A stretch of 64,000 nucleotides of DNA, taken from assembly GCA_964606885.1 (NCBI GenBank), contig CAZSHB010000001.1, forward strand, positions 72,924 through 136,923, written 5' to 3'. Shown one piece after another: positions 18,973-27,618 of the stretch (position 1 is its first letter; every line of letters starts with the position of its first letter). Made by a program: the position numbers and the translations under genes. Source of the DNA: CAZSHB01 sp964606885 (GTDB lineage: Bacteria; Babelota; Babeliae; Babelales; CAIQNR01). Below the pieces are notes generated by a model, which had not been told where the DNA came from, made no database searches, and was given only the letters and a program-made list of their open reading frames with translations.

Positions 18973-19803
18973 TTAGTTCAATATAAGCGGTATATTAATC
19001 ATAATGTCTTGCTCAGAAAACCCATCTGGAACTCCATCAAAGATTAAAAATGGAGCACGCTTATCATCGATTGGATATTCTAAATTATTTGTTCTCCATG
19101 CACCATAAATATAATGGTACGCTGATCCCAAATTATGCGGTTTACCAGAAAAACGAAATCGAGCATATGAGCCAGCAGGCACTGTTAATTTCTCAAGTCC
19201 AGCTATAGGGTTAGCTAAAGCTATACCAGCACTAAACCTTACCTGATCATCTACAACTGCACCATCATGAGGATTATCATGCGAGATACCCACCAACATA
19301 CTGATCGCATCATCTTCAAACAATGATGGATGTACAATCTTCTTAAAGGCAGCCCACGCTTGTGGAGCACATTCAAAATATAAACCTTTTTTAGTAACCC
19401 CTTGAACGATCATTTCATCCAATTCAATAATTTCAGGTTCTTCCAAAATAGCTGCTTCAAGTTCATGTACCAGATGAAGCTTTTTCTTTCCTTCTAAGGG
19501 AGAATAACCAAACATCTGTTTAAAAGAACGAGAAAATGCTGAGTGATCTTCAAACCCACTATTTAAGGCAACTTCAATAATAGTACTTTTTTGTCTGACC
19601 AATTCACTGAACGCATATTCCATACGCATTTTTCTCACAAAAGATCCAACAGATTGGCCAACAGCTTCTTTAAAAAGTCGTTTAAGCGAAGACTCTGATA
19701 TGTTTACCTCTTTAGCAATATCAGCTATCTCAAACGAACGATCAATATTATCATGTATAAACTTTACCGCTTTGATAAAGTTATTTTTATTCATATAGCT
19801 CAT
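18973..19803 (-). CDS. AraC-family transcription regulator with GyrI-like effector domain
   Basis: A 276-residue regulator. The N-terminal half (about 5-105) is an AraC-type double helix-turn-helix: EIADIAKEVNISESSLKRLF is the first and EVALNSGFEDHSAFSRSFKQMFGYSP the second. The C-terminal half (about 125-275) matches the GyrI-like effector-binding fold found in Rob-type regulators. The start MSYMNKNNF is chosen because AAGGA stands seven bases upstream; the frame extends 29 codons further without one. It lies beside the lipoprotein hydrolase on the same strand. Regulators are scarce in this window. Confidence 0.9.
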   Translation of the reverse strand: MSYMNKNNFIKAVKFIHDNIDRSFEIADIAKEVNISESSLKRLFKEAVGQSVGSFVRKMRMEYAFSELVRQKSTIIEVALNSGFEDHSAFSRSFKQMFGYSPLEGKKKLHLVHELEAAILEEPEIIELDEMIVQGVTKKGLYFECAPQAWAAFKKIVHPSLFEDDAISMLVGISHDNPHDGAVVDDQVRFSAGIALANPIAGLEKLTVPAGSYARFRFSGKPHNLGSAYHYIYGAWRTNNLEYPIDDKRAPFLIFDGVPDGFSEQDIMINIPLILN

Positions 19804-19926
19804 ATAACAATCCTTCTTATAAACTATGATTATACTTCTATAAGACAGGATAACTTTAATAAAAAAAACTTTCTGTGCATTAAAGGTCAAATTATTGGAT
19901 AAGCTGAACTAATAGGACTATTCAAT

Positions 19927-19960
19927 AAAAAAGCGCACTTTTTACAGCGCGCTTTTTTGT
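19927..19960 (-). terminator. Intrinsic terminator of lon
   Basis: Stem AAAAAAGCGC (19927-19936) pairs with GCGCTTTTTT (19949-19958). Lying just past the lon stop on the minus strand, it should end lon transcripts; it resembles the pyrG terminator. Confidence 0.85.
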
Positions 19961-20017
19961 TACTTTAGTAACAACCCGCCATAGCTACAAGCGACGGCTG
20001 GGTCGACTTATATTCAA

Positions 20018-22489
20018 CTACTTTTTAGCAGGCTTTTTCTTAACCGCTTTTTTCGTAGTTTTCTTAGCCGTCTTTTTAACAGTTGTTGTTTCTTTTCTAC
20101 CAACAGGAGCAACTTTAAACGGATCATACTTAAGAACCGTTTTTAAAACTTCGTCCATATGTTTTGCATAGACCAACTCAAGACCTAAAGGCTTATCAAG
20201 CTCTTTCATAATTTCTTGAATATCATCTTTGTTATCAAACGGAACAACTGCCAGCGTGTTACCATGTTGTTTTGCTGCAAGTAACTTTTCTTTTAATCCA
20301 CCAACACCAATCACACGGCCACGCAGCGTAATTTCACCCGTCATAGCAACATGTGGTTTGATAGGATTTTTAGTTAACGCAGAAACAACAGCTGCACACA
20401 TCGTAATACCTGCTGATGGACCATCTTTTGGTGTAGCACCTTCTGGCAAGTGAATATGAATATCTTTAGTGCTGTTAAAATTCTTAGGTAAATGGAGTTC
20501 TTGTGCACGTGAGCGAATATAACTGAGCGCAGCTTGTGCAGACTCTTGCATCACATCCCCAAGTTGACCAGTAAGCGTTACGCCACCTTTACCAGGAATA
20601 ACAGACACTTCCGTTTCTAACACATCGCCACCAAACTCGGTCCATGCTAAACCTGTTGCAAGACCCACTTGTTCTTCTTTTTCTAATTCTTGTTTCTTAT
20701 AAACTGCATTACCAAGCCATTCACGCAACAACTCAAGCGTAACTGTGACGCTCTTAAGCTTTTTATCTTTCAGTAAACGCTGAATTGATTTACGCATAAC
20801 TTTAGTAATTAAACGTTCTAGATTACGTACGCCCGCTTCTTTAGTGTATTCTTCAACCATAATATGAAGCACGTCATCAGAAATCTTAAATTGAGATGCA
20901 TCTAAACCGTACTGTTCACGATTCTTAGGAATCAAGAACGATTTAGCAATCTCAAGCTTTTCACCCGTGGTATACCCAGACAAATGAATTACTTCCATAC
21001 GGTCATATAATGGATACGGAATGCCTTCAACATGGTTTGCTGTTGCAATAAACATAACCTTAGAAAGATCGTATTCAATATCTAGAAAGTGATCGACAAA
21101 TGTTTTGTTTTGTTCTGGATCAAGCACTTCAAGTAATGCTGATGCAGGATCACCATGCATATCCATCGCCATTTTATCAATTTCATCAAGCAAGATAACC
21201 GGGTTAATCGTGCTCGCTTTTTTCATAGCTTGGATAATTTTACCTGGCAATGCACCGATATACGTACGGCGATGACCACGAATTTCAGCTTCGTCTTTAA
21301 TGCCACCAAGCGCAATACGCACAAATTCACGATCTAAACTTTGAGCAATAGCACTTGCTAATGATGTTTTACCCACACCAGGAGCACCAGCTAAACAGAT
21401 AATTGGCGAACGTTTTAAATTCTTAGAAAACTTCTTTGCTGCTAAGAATTCGATAATACGTTCTTTAGCCTTTTTCAAACCCGCATGATCTTTGTTTAAA
21501 ATCTTTTCTGCTTGAACAATACTCACTCTATCTTTGCTTTCTTTTGACCAAGGAAGTGATGCAATCCAATCAACATAGTTGCGACTGACTACTGCTTCAG
21601 AAGAAAGTGGTGGCATCTGTTCTAAGCGTTTTAATTCTTTATCAACTTTTTCAAGCGCCTCTTTAGACGGTTTAAGGGCTTCTATTTTTTTACGTAGTTC
21701 TGCAAATTCACCCTGCTGATCTTCACGACCAAGCTCTTTGTGAATCGCTTTAATTTGTTCGTTTAAATAATATTCGCGTTGATTTTTTTCTACTTGCGTT
21801 TGGATATGACCACGAATGCGCACTTCTACTTCAAGAATTTCCATCTCTTTTTTAAGATAGGTACTTACTTTAACTAAACGTTTTTTAAGATCTGCCATTT
21901 CAAGGAGCTCTTGGCGTTCATCAAACGTAAGATTCAAATGAACTGCAATAGTATCAACCGCATAATCGATATCAGTAATTTCTTTACCAAGCGCTAACAA
22001 ATCTTGCGGAGCCTTTTCATTCAACTTTGCGTACGCAGTATATAATGATTGAAAGGTCCTCCATGAAGCTTCAAACGATGCGTCGCGCTTGCTATCATCG
22101 TAGACAATGTCTTCACAATGAGCTCGTAAAAAACCTTCTGTATCATCGCTTTCAACCATATGGCTACGACACAACCCCTCAACTAAAATCTTGAGTGATC
22201 CATTAGGCATACGCATCACTTGCAAGATGGTCGCTTTTGTACCATACGCATATACGTCGTCTGCCGTTGGATGTTCAAGATCCGGGTCTTTTTGTGCAGT
22301 AACAAAAACTAATTTCCCATCTTTTAAAGACGCTTCAACCGCCTTAATAGACGTTGGGCGCCCCACAATCACAGGAAGGATACTTTTGGGAAGCAGAACA
22401 ACATTTTTAAGGGGCAATAAAGGATGTATTTCCTTTTCTTCTCTTAAAAATGCTCCTCGAGCTTGTTCCATTTCGTTAGGTATTGTCAT
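20018..22489 (-). CDS. lon: ATP-dependent protease La (Lon)
   Basis: An 823-residue LonA protease that unfolds and degrades damaged or regulatory proteins in the cytoplasm. The N-terminal LAN domain begins near residue 20 (HPLLPLKNVVLLP). The AAA+ module has Walker A GAPGVGKTS with K374 and Walker B VILLDEIDKM. The protease domain has S692 in PKDGPSAG, with the partner Lys in GLKEKLLAAK. It is about 35 residues longer than E. coli Lon because of a C-terminal Lys/Thr/Ala tail (residues about 795-823) resembling histone H1 tails. The gene is divergent from the first nucleotide translocase. Confidence 0.97.
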   Translation of the reverse strand: MTIPNEMEQARGAFLREEKEIHPLLPLKNVVLLPKSILPVIVGRPTSIKAVEASLKDGKLVFVTAQKDPDLEHPTADDVYAYGTKATILQVMRMPNGSLKILVEGLCRSHMVESDDTEGFLRAHCEDIVYDDSKRDASFEASWRTFQSLYTAYAKLNEKAPQDLLALGKEITDIDYAVDTIAVHLNLTFDERQELLEMADLKKRLVKVSTYLKKEMEILEVEVRIRGHIQTQVEKNQREYYLNEQIKAIHKELGREDQQGEFAELRKKIEALKPSKEALEKVDKELKRLEQMPPLSSEAVVSRNYVDWIASLPWSKESKDRVSIVQAEKILNKDHAGLKKAKERIIEFLAAKKFSKNLKRSPIICLAGAPGVGKTSLASAIAQSLDREFVRIALGGIKDEAEIRGHRRTYIGALPGKIIQAMKKASTINPVILLDEIDKMAMDMHGDPASALLEVLDPEQNKTFVDHFLDIEYDLSKVMFIATANHVEGIPYPLYDRMEVIHLSGYTTGEKLEIAKSFLIPKNREQYGLDASQFKISDDVLHIMVEEYTKEAGVRNLERLITKVMRKSIQRLLKDKKLKSVTVTLELLREWLGNAVYKKQELEKEEQVGLATGLAWTEFGGDVLETEVSVIPGKGGVTLTGQLGDVMQESAQAALSYIRSRAQELHLPKNFNSTKDIHIHLPEGATPKDGPSAGITMCAAVVSALTKNPIKPHVAMTGEITLRGRVIGVGGLKEKLLAAKQHGNTLAVVPFDNKDDIQEIMKELDKPLGLELVYAKHMDEVLKTVLKYDPFKVAPVGRKETTTVKKTAKKTTKKAVKKKPAKK

Positions 22490-22848
22490 AATGAATTCCT
22501 GAGCTTATGAAGTTTTTAGAGTTTTACCATGTGGTCAGATTAGATAAAGTTAAGCTTATTATACCAGAAAATATCTTGATATAGGGCGCTCATTAGCCTA
22601 CCAGAGGCTATGCAATTAGTAAATGCGACCAAAGCCCGTCCTAGAAGTGGCTTTTTTAAAAAAAATCCGTAAAATGATTTGTTCTTCTTATTTTGATTAT
22701 TCTCCCTTTAAGTAAAGCTTAACTTAAAGATGAAATGCAAAACACGAAGAATCGTAATTTCAGGGCTAGTGTAAGTAGGTTGGGCATTGGTACTTGAACA
22801 GTAATTTATTAATCAGATTTTTCCACCTACAAAGAAAGGTATCAGCGT
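22490..22848. other. Intergenic region between lon and nucleotide translocase 1
   Basis: 359 bases between divergent genes. A terminator-like hairpin on the plus strand (AAAGCC 22631-22636, GGCTTT 22649-22654, then Ts to 22657) and a perfect 8-base inverted repeat (CTTTAAGT 22706-22713, ACTTAAAG 22722-22729) lie ahead of the translocase. A good ribosome site (AAAGAAAGG) precedes its ATG. No convincing promoter pair could be fixed by eye, and no gene is supported. Confidence 0.55.
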
Positions 22849-24177
22849 ATGATAAGCTTTTTAAGCGGATTTGAAAGCAAGCAAGAAAGACGCAAATTTA
22901 GTCTTTTAGCGGTTGTTTTCAGTTTAACTATTGGTGTTTACTGGCTATTTCGTCCAGTAAAAGACGGTGTGTTTTTAACCATGGTTGGAACTGACTGGCA
23001 GCCTCTAGTTAAGATTCTGTCTTTCTTTGTGGTTGTTCCTATTGTTTTCATCTACAGCAAGCTTGTTGATAGATTCCCTCGTCACAAATTGCTGTACGGT
23101 TTGTCTGTATTCTATGCAATCGCAACCGTTATTTTCGCATTTTTAATTTTAAACCCTGTTATTGGTATTGCCAATACTGAAGCTTCTCCATGGCGTTTAC
23201 TAGGTTGGACCTGGTACTTGTTTGTAGAAAGCTTTGGATCAGTTATGGTTGCACTTTTCTGGTCTTTTGTTGCTGATACAACAACTCCAGATTCAGCTAA
23301 ACGTGGTTATTCATTAATCGCGCTTGGTGGTCAACTTGGTGGTCTTATGGGGCCATTCGCTGGTGGTTACATTGCTGACCATTACGGCACAGGTTCAGCA
23401 CTTTTATTTGGTGCAGCTGGCCTTATCGCATTAACAGTATCAGTATGGTACTACATGCGTTCTATGCCAAAAACTGAAATGCAAGGTTTTGCAGCTCATG
23501 GTAAACCATTAGAAAGCAAAGCTGGCGAAACTAAATCTAAGCCTGGTTTTGGTGAAGGACTACGTCTTTTACTTACTAAGCCATACTTGCTTGGTATTTT
23601 CGCAGTTGTTTCATTCTACGAAATTATCGTTACTATCCTTGACTATCAATTCAAAGTTCTTGCAGCAACAGAATATACTGGTGATGCATTGACTTCTTAC
23701 TTGTCACAATTTGCTATGTGGACTAACGGTGTTGCATTAGCTTCATTGTTACTTGGTGCAGGCGCAGTTGGTCGTAAGCTTGGCCTAACTCGCACCTTGT
23801 TACTCTTGCCTATTTTAATTGCAGTAGCAGTACTTGTTATGAGCTTTAACCCTGTGTTGAATATTGCATTCATGATCATGGTTATCAGCAAAGGTATTAA
23901 CTACGCACTTAACCAACCAGCAAAAGAACAATTGTACATTCCAACAAGCAAAGACTCGAAGTATAAAGCTAAAGCATGGATCGACATGTTCGGTTCTCGT
24001 TCATCAAAAGGCCTTGGTTCTATTGTAAATGGATTCAAAGGTATTGCTGGCGCAGAAATGTTCATGATCATCAGCGCAGCTGCTTCTCTTGGTATGATTG
24101 GTGTTTGGATTTTTGCAGCTCTCTTCTTGGGCCGCACTCATGCAAAAGCAGTCAAAGAAGACCGTCTTGTTTGCTAA
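22849..24177 (+). CDS. ATP/ADP-type nucleotide translocase 1 (NTT/Tlc family)
   Basis: A 442-residue membrane protein with about 11-12 hydrophobic segments. The N-terminal segment WLFRPVKDGVFLTMVGTDWQPLVK and the later NQPAKEQLYIPTSKDSKYKAKAWID match the Tlc/NTT carriers of Chlamydiae, Rickettsiales and plastids, which exchange host ATP for ADP or import NTPs. The family is unrelated to mitochondrial carriers. Its presence implies intracellular energy parasitism. A second family member lies about 700 bases downstream on the same strand. Substrate (ATP/ADP exchange or general NTP uptake) cannot be told from sequence alone. Confidence 0.93.
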   Translation: MISFLSGFESKQERRKFSLLAVVFSLTIGVYWLFRPVKDGVFLTMVGTDWQPLVKILSFFVVVPIVFIYSKLVDRFPRHKLLYGLSVFYAIATVIFAFLILNPVIGIANTEASPWRLLGWTWYLFVESFGSVMVALFWSFVADTTTPDSAKRGYSLIALGGQLGGLMGPFAGGYIADHYGTGSALLFGAAGLIALTVSVWYYMRSMPKTEMQGFAAHGKPLESKAGETKSKPGFGEGLRLLLTKPYLLGIFAVVSFYEIIVTILDYQFKVLAATEYTGDALTSYLSQFAMWTNGVALASLLLGAGAVGRKLGLTRTLLLLPILIAVAVLVMSFNPVLNIAFMIMVISKGINYALNQPAKEQLYIPTSKDSKYKAKAWIDMFGSRSSKGLGSIVNGFKGIAGAEMFMIISAAASLGMIGVWIFAALFLGRTHAKAVKEDRLVC

Positions 24178-24205
24178 GCTTTTAGTTTAAGCATTTTTAG
24201 ATATA

Positions 24206-24243
24206 AAAAAATAAGGCAGGAAAAAATCCTGCCTTATTTTTTT
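24206..24243. terminator. Bidirectional terminator after nucleotide translocase 1
   Basis: A 16-base stem AAAAAATAAGGCAGGA (24206-24221) pairs with TCCTGCCTTATTTTTT (24227-24242). It serves the translocase on the plus strand and the small CIIL protein gene on the minus strand. Confidence 0.93.
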
Positions 24244-24263
24244 ATCTAATTTTAAAAAGCATA

Positions 24264-24539
24264 TTAAAGAATTATACATCCTTTTTCATCATTTATCTTC
24301 ATGCGTACATATGCTTCTTGATCCAAACCCATCACTTCATACATATTTCTGTCTACCCACTCTCTTCTATACTCATCCTCTCGGCACTGCCGATCATGAC
24401 TTGCTTGCAACTGTTCTAAGGCTTTTGTTTGTGCTTCCACTTGAGCCTTCAAAGCTTCTAATTGCTGAAAATTATCATTTGAGCTTGCACAAACCTGCAT
24501 TGTCAAAACCAGTGCCGTTATAATAAGCATTTTTTTCAT
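24264..24539 (-). CDS. Small secreted coiled-coil protein ending in a CaaX prenylation box (CIIL)
   Basis: A 91-residue protein with a clear signal peptide (MKKMLIITALVLTMQVCASS), a short coiled coil (about 24-50, heptad-like QQLEALKAQVEAQ) and a basic/acidic helix. The last four residues are C88-I-I-L, a consensus CaaX box; X = Leu usually directs geranylgeranylation by eukaryotic GGTase I. Bacteria do not prenylate CaaX proteins, and some secreted Legionella proteins use host prenylation to reach membranes. A role as a host-membrane-anchored effector is therefore a reasonable inference. AAAGGA precedes the ATG. It lies between the two nucleotide translocases on the opposite strand. Confidence 0.8.
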   Translation of the reverse strand: MKKMLIITALVLTMQVCASSNDNFQQLEALKAQVEAQTKALEQLQASHDRQCREDEYRREWVDRNMYEVMGLDQEAYVRMKINDEKGCIIL

Positions 24540-24766
24540 ATTTTTCCTTTCAGGAATGTTATCTTACTGTTACGTTTACCGACAGTCGATTATACAACAT
24601 CAAACAACATTAACAATAATTATATTCATAATAAATCCTATTTGGATCAATAATAGAGTGCCCTTTGCCCTGCCTTATTTGTTTTAATTTTCGCTATGGC
24701 AATTTATTCCTTTATGCTACACTGCTTTCTATACTAAAAAGTGTAAAAAATCGCCAAGGAATAACG

Positions 24767-24832
24767 ATGTTTGAGTTGCCACATCATATCTTCTGTCAAC
24801 ATGTCCTGAGAGTAGTAGAGATAAAAAATTAA
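24767..24832 (+). CDS. Possible 21-residue leader peptide ahead of translocase 2
   Basis: The frame ATG to TAA encodes MFELPHHIFCQHVLRVVEIKN. AAGGA stands six bases before the ATG (24756-24760). Its stop codon overlaps the left arm of the terminator-like hairpin, so a ribosome finishing it would cover that arm. It contains three His in 21 residues but no run of one amino acid. It could equally be a small unrelated peptide or chance. Confidence 0.4.
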   Translation: MFELPHHIFCQHVLRVVEIKN

Positions 24833-24873
24833 TAAGCTTTTCGTGCTTAAACGCGGAAAGCTTATTTTGTTGT
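24831..24873 (+). promoter_or_regulatory. Terminator-like hairpin in the leader of translocase 2
   Basis: Stem AATAAGCTTTTCG (24831-24843) pairs with CGGAAAGCTTATT (24854-24866), with one G-U pair, followed by a T-rich tail. As the next plus-strand gene starts 31 bases later, it probably controls read-through into the translocase (attenuation) or ends a short transcript. Confidence 0.55.
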
Positions 24874-24904
24874 TAATAGTGTCGTTATAACAAAAAGGTC
24901 CTCT

Positions 24905-26287
24905 ATGCAGGTTGTGCGAGATTCAGATCATTCTTATTATGAAAGCTTAAAACTGAAGTTTTTAGGCGCTGCTTTTTTTGCCATTATTGCTTCTTACACC
25001 ATTATTAAAGAGCTGAAAGACTCTCTCTTTATTAATATCGTAGGCGACAAAACCTACATACCTATCGCAAAGCTAGGTATTCTCTTTGGCCTTGTTCCTA
25101 TGATTCTTCTGTACGGTATGCTTGTTGATAAAATAAGACGCTACCAGCTACTCTGCCTATTTGCTTTTGCTTATAGCATCATTGGCTTTATGTGTGCCGG
25201 CGTTGTCAGCTATTATGGCATTGGCGCAGAAAATGTTTCCCAGTCACCCTTTTATTGGGTTTTCGGCTGGGTTTATTTTTTCTATATCGAAACATTCTCA
25301 CCTTTTGTCGTGTCCGTATTCTGGGCATTCCTTAACTCAATTACCTCACCTGATGGCGCTAAAAAGAGTTATGCTTACTTAATATCATGCTCAAAATTAG
25401 GTGGTATGTTTACCGCTGGTACTGCATGGTTCTTGCTTGCGCAAAATCATCGCTTTACAAGCCTAAAGTTTACCGAAACAAATATCCACTTGGTATTAAT
25501 GGTAGCATCATCTGCGCTCTTACTTGCAGTCCCCCTTATTATTACACTTATGATGAAATACGTTCCTGGACGTTATTTACATGGTTATGAAGCAGGATAT
25601 CAGTTTGAAAAACAACAAAGCAAATCCGGCAAAGATGAAACGGGTATGTGGAGCGGTCTTTCTTACCTGATTAAGTATCCGTACGCTTTTGGTATTTTCT
25701 GCTCTTATTTCTTCTATGAAATTATTAGTGCCGTACTCAGTTACATGCGCCTAGGCATCGCTCAAGAGATATCATGCGACGTTTCTGGTGTCAGCTGCTT
25801 CTTATTTAAGCTTGTCTTTTTCACCCACTTTTTGGGATTAATTATTTCCGTTTTTGGTACACGCATTATCTATTCACACCTTGATGAACGACTCTCACTC
25901 ATGGTTATGCCAGTTGTAATGGGATCGCTCTTGCTCTACTTAGCATTCACTTCTTCGCCAAGCGCGCTGATTGCTGCTTTTGTGGGCCTACGTTCTCTCT
26001 ATTACGCGTTTAACCAGCCAGTAACAGAAGCACTGTATATTCCAACCGTTAAGACCATGAAATTTAAAACAAAATCATGGATCGATACGTTTGGTCGTAA
26101 AATGGCCCGAGCAACCGGTTCAGGCTTTAATATCTTTGCCTCAACTGCTGCTGATGGTGCATTAACTGGGCCACTGTATGTCGGTTTTTTTGGATCTATT
26201 ATTGTTCTCTGGGTAGGTGTTTCTTACCTGCTTGGCAACAAATTCCACAATACCGTTAAACGTGGCGAAGTTATAGGTTCAGAATAA
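24905..26287 (+). CDS. ATP/ADP-type nucleotide translocase 2 (NTT/Tlc family)
   Basis: A 460-residue membrane protein of the same family as the gene at 22849. It shares the N-terminal pattern TIIKELKDSLFINIVGDKTYIPIAK, the central WAFLNSITSPDGAKKSYA block and the C-terminal NQPVTEALYIPTVKTMKFKTKSWIDTFG. Roughly 11-12 membrane segments are apparent. The two paralogues are diverged enough to suggest different substrates, as in Chlamydiae, where one exchanges ATP for ADP and another imports nucleotides with protons; that division here is inference. CTP synthase and cmk in the window fit nucleotide import. A terminator follows at 26297. Confidence 0.93.
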   Translation: MQVVRDSDHSYYESLKLKFLGAAFFAIIASYTIIKELKDSLFINIVGDKTYIPIAKLGILFGLVPMILLYGMLVDKIRRYQLLCLFAFAYSIIGFMCAGVVSYYGIGAENVSQSPFYWVFGWVYFFYIETFSPFVVSVFWAFLNSITSPDGAKKSYAYLISCSKLGGMFTAGTAWFLLAQNHRFTSLKFTETNIHLVLMVASSALLLAVPLIITLMMKYVPGRYLHGYEAGYQFEKQQSKSGKDETGMWSGLSYLIKYPYAFGIFCSYFFYEIISAVLSYMRLGIAQEISCDVSGVSCFLFKLVFFTHFLGLIISVFGTRIIYSHLDERLSLMVMPVVMGSLLLYLAFTSSPSALIAAFVGLRSLYYAFNQPVTEALYIPTVKTMKFKTKSWIDTFGRKMARATGSGFNIFASTAADGALTGPLYVGFFGSIIVLWVGVSYLLGNKFHNTVKRGEVIGSE

Positions 26288-26296
26288 TAAGCTTAG

Positions 26297-26320
26297 AGGG
26301 CCGTATCCCGGCCCTTTTTT
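26297..26320 (+). terminator. Intrinsic terminator of translocase 2
   Basis: Seven-base GC-rich stem AGGGCCG (26297-26303) pairs with CGGCCCT (26309-26315), followed by a run of Ts. Confidence 0.88.
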
Positions 26321-26443
26321 ATTGCAAAAAATTACAGTTCTAGTACAGTATTTACATCTTAAAACACTCACTTTTTGAAATCAGGGTGCGCTTAAAGTAA
26401 GCGTTAAAAAGTGATCGTACAACCCTGTAGAAGGAATACCGTT

Positions 26444-27358
26444 ATGGTAGATTTGAAAGAGTTAGTCAAAGCCGGCGTCCAATTTGGACATAAATCGTCT
26501 CGCTGGTGCCCACGTATGGCTCCTTATATCTGGGGCGTTCGTAATAATATCCATTTGATCAACGTTGCAAAAACTGCACAACAAATTGAAAAAGCATGCA
26601 AAGCTTTAGAAGCTATTGTTGCTGAAGGTAAAAGTGTTCTGTGGATTGGTACAAAAAAACCAGCACAAGCAGCTATTCGTACAACTGCTGATCAATTGAA
26701 TATGCCATATGTAACTCACCGTTGGATTGGTGGTACACTTACTAACAGCACAGAAGTAACGAAGTCTCGTACTAAGTATGCACATCTACAAGATGTTCTT
26801 ACTAAAGCAGATCGTAAGCATTACACCAAAAAAGAATTCAGTGTTTTCCAAAAGATGGTTGACCGTCTAGAAAAGAACATTGGTGGTATTTTGAACTTGC
26901 AATACCCTGTTGGTGCGTTAATTGTTGTCGATATCAATAAAGAAGCTTCAGCTGTTAAAGAAGCTGCAACCATGGGTATTCCTGTGATTGCTTTAGTTGA
27001 TACCAACTCAAACCCACTTTTAGCTACACATGTTATTCCATCTAACGATGATTCACCTCGCGCTATTAGTTTAGTATTAAGCTACTTGGCAAAAGCTGCG
27101 GAACGTGGTCAAGCTCTTGCAAAAGAACGCAAAGCTGATGAAGAACGTGAATTAGAATTGTTACGCGAAAAACGTAAAACAGAACGCAAAGAAGCTGCTG
27201 CTAAAAAAGAAGCTACTCCTGCACAAGAACGTGCTGAAGAACTTCAAGCACAACTAGCAGCTACTGATGATTCTGAAGAAGTAAAGCCTGCAGCAAAAAA
27301 AGCCGCTCCTAAACCGGCAGCTAAAAAATCTGCACCTAAGAAGCCTGCTTCTAAGTAA
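26444..27358 (+). CDS. rpsB: 30S ribosomal protein S2 with basic C-terminal extension
   Basis: A 304-residue S2 protein, which binds S1 on the small subunit. The body shows VKAGVQFGHKSSRWCPRMAPYI near the start and the RWIGGTLTN motif. MVDLKEL is taken as the start because AGAAGGA stands seven bases upstream; the frame extends 11 codons further. Residues after about 230 form a coiled-coil-like KERKADEERELELLREKRK region and then a Lys/Ala/Pro-rich tail, making the protein longer than the usual 240. In most bacteria tsf follows rpsB; here a terminator and tRNA-Ser follow instead. Confidence 0.96.
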   Translation: MVDLKELVKAGVQFGHKSSRWCPRMAPYIWGVRNNIHLINVAKTAQQIEKACKALEAIVAEGKSVLWIGTKKPAQAAIRTTADQLNMPYVTHRWIGGTLTNSTEVTKSRTKYAHLQDVLTKADRKHYTKKEFSVFQKMVDRLEKNIGGILNLQYPVGALIVVDINKEASAVKEAATMGIPVIALVDTNSNPLLATHVIPSNDDSPRAISLVLSYLAKAAERGQALAKERKADEERELELLREKRKTERKEAAAKKEATPAQERAEELQAQLAATDDSEEVKPAAKKAAPKPAAKKSAPKKPASK

Positions 27359-27414
27359 AGTAATCAAATAATCTTGTTCTTTTGTAACGTGTTACAACTG
27401 CAATAAGCATTACT

Positions 27415-27454
27415 AACAGGACCGGGGCTTATGTTGCTGGTCCTGTTTTTTTTG
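27415..27454 (+). terminator. Intrinsic terminator of rpsB abutting tRNA-Ser
   Basis: Nine-base stem AACAGGACC (27415-27423) pairs with GGTCCTGTT (27439-27447), followed by Ts to 27453. The tRNA-Ser 5' end is at 27456. Confidence 0.9.
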
Positions 27455-27455
27455 A

Positions 27456-27547
27456 GGAGAGATGTCTGAGTGGCCGAAGGAGCACGATTGGAAATCGTGT
27501 ATATCTGTAAAAGGGTATCGAGGGTTCGAATCCCTCTCTCTCCACCA
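27456..27547 (+). tRNA. tRNA-Ser(GGA)
   Basis: A 92-base tRNA with encoded CCA. The acceptor stem is GGAGAGA / TCTCTCC. The anticodon stem CACGA / TCGTG holds loop TTGGAAA, anticodon GGA. The long variable arm is typical of tRNA-Ser, and the T arm is GGGTTCGAATCCC. The discriminator base reads A, whereas bacterial tRNA-Ser usually has G73. Confidence 0.96.
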
Positions 27548-27618
27548 GCCTACGCGCTGTTGCGCTACGGCTGAGTAAACCAGCTTTATACGGTAGATAC
27601 TTTCTACTCATATACATG

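Larger units (their letters stand above)
24540..24904. other. Intergenic region and leader of nucleotide translocase 2
   Basis: 365 bases containing, on the plus strand, a possible weak promoter (TTCGCT 24690-24695, TATGCT 24713-24718, spacing 17), a 21-codon reading frame with a ribosome site (24767-24832) and a terminator-like hairpin (24831-24873) before the translocase ATG at 24905. The order leader peptide, terminator, gene resembles an attenuator. Confidence 0.45.
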
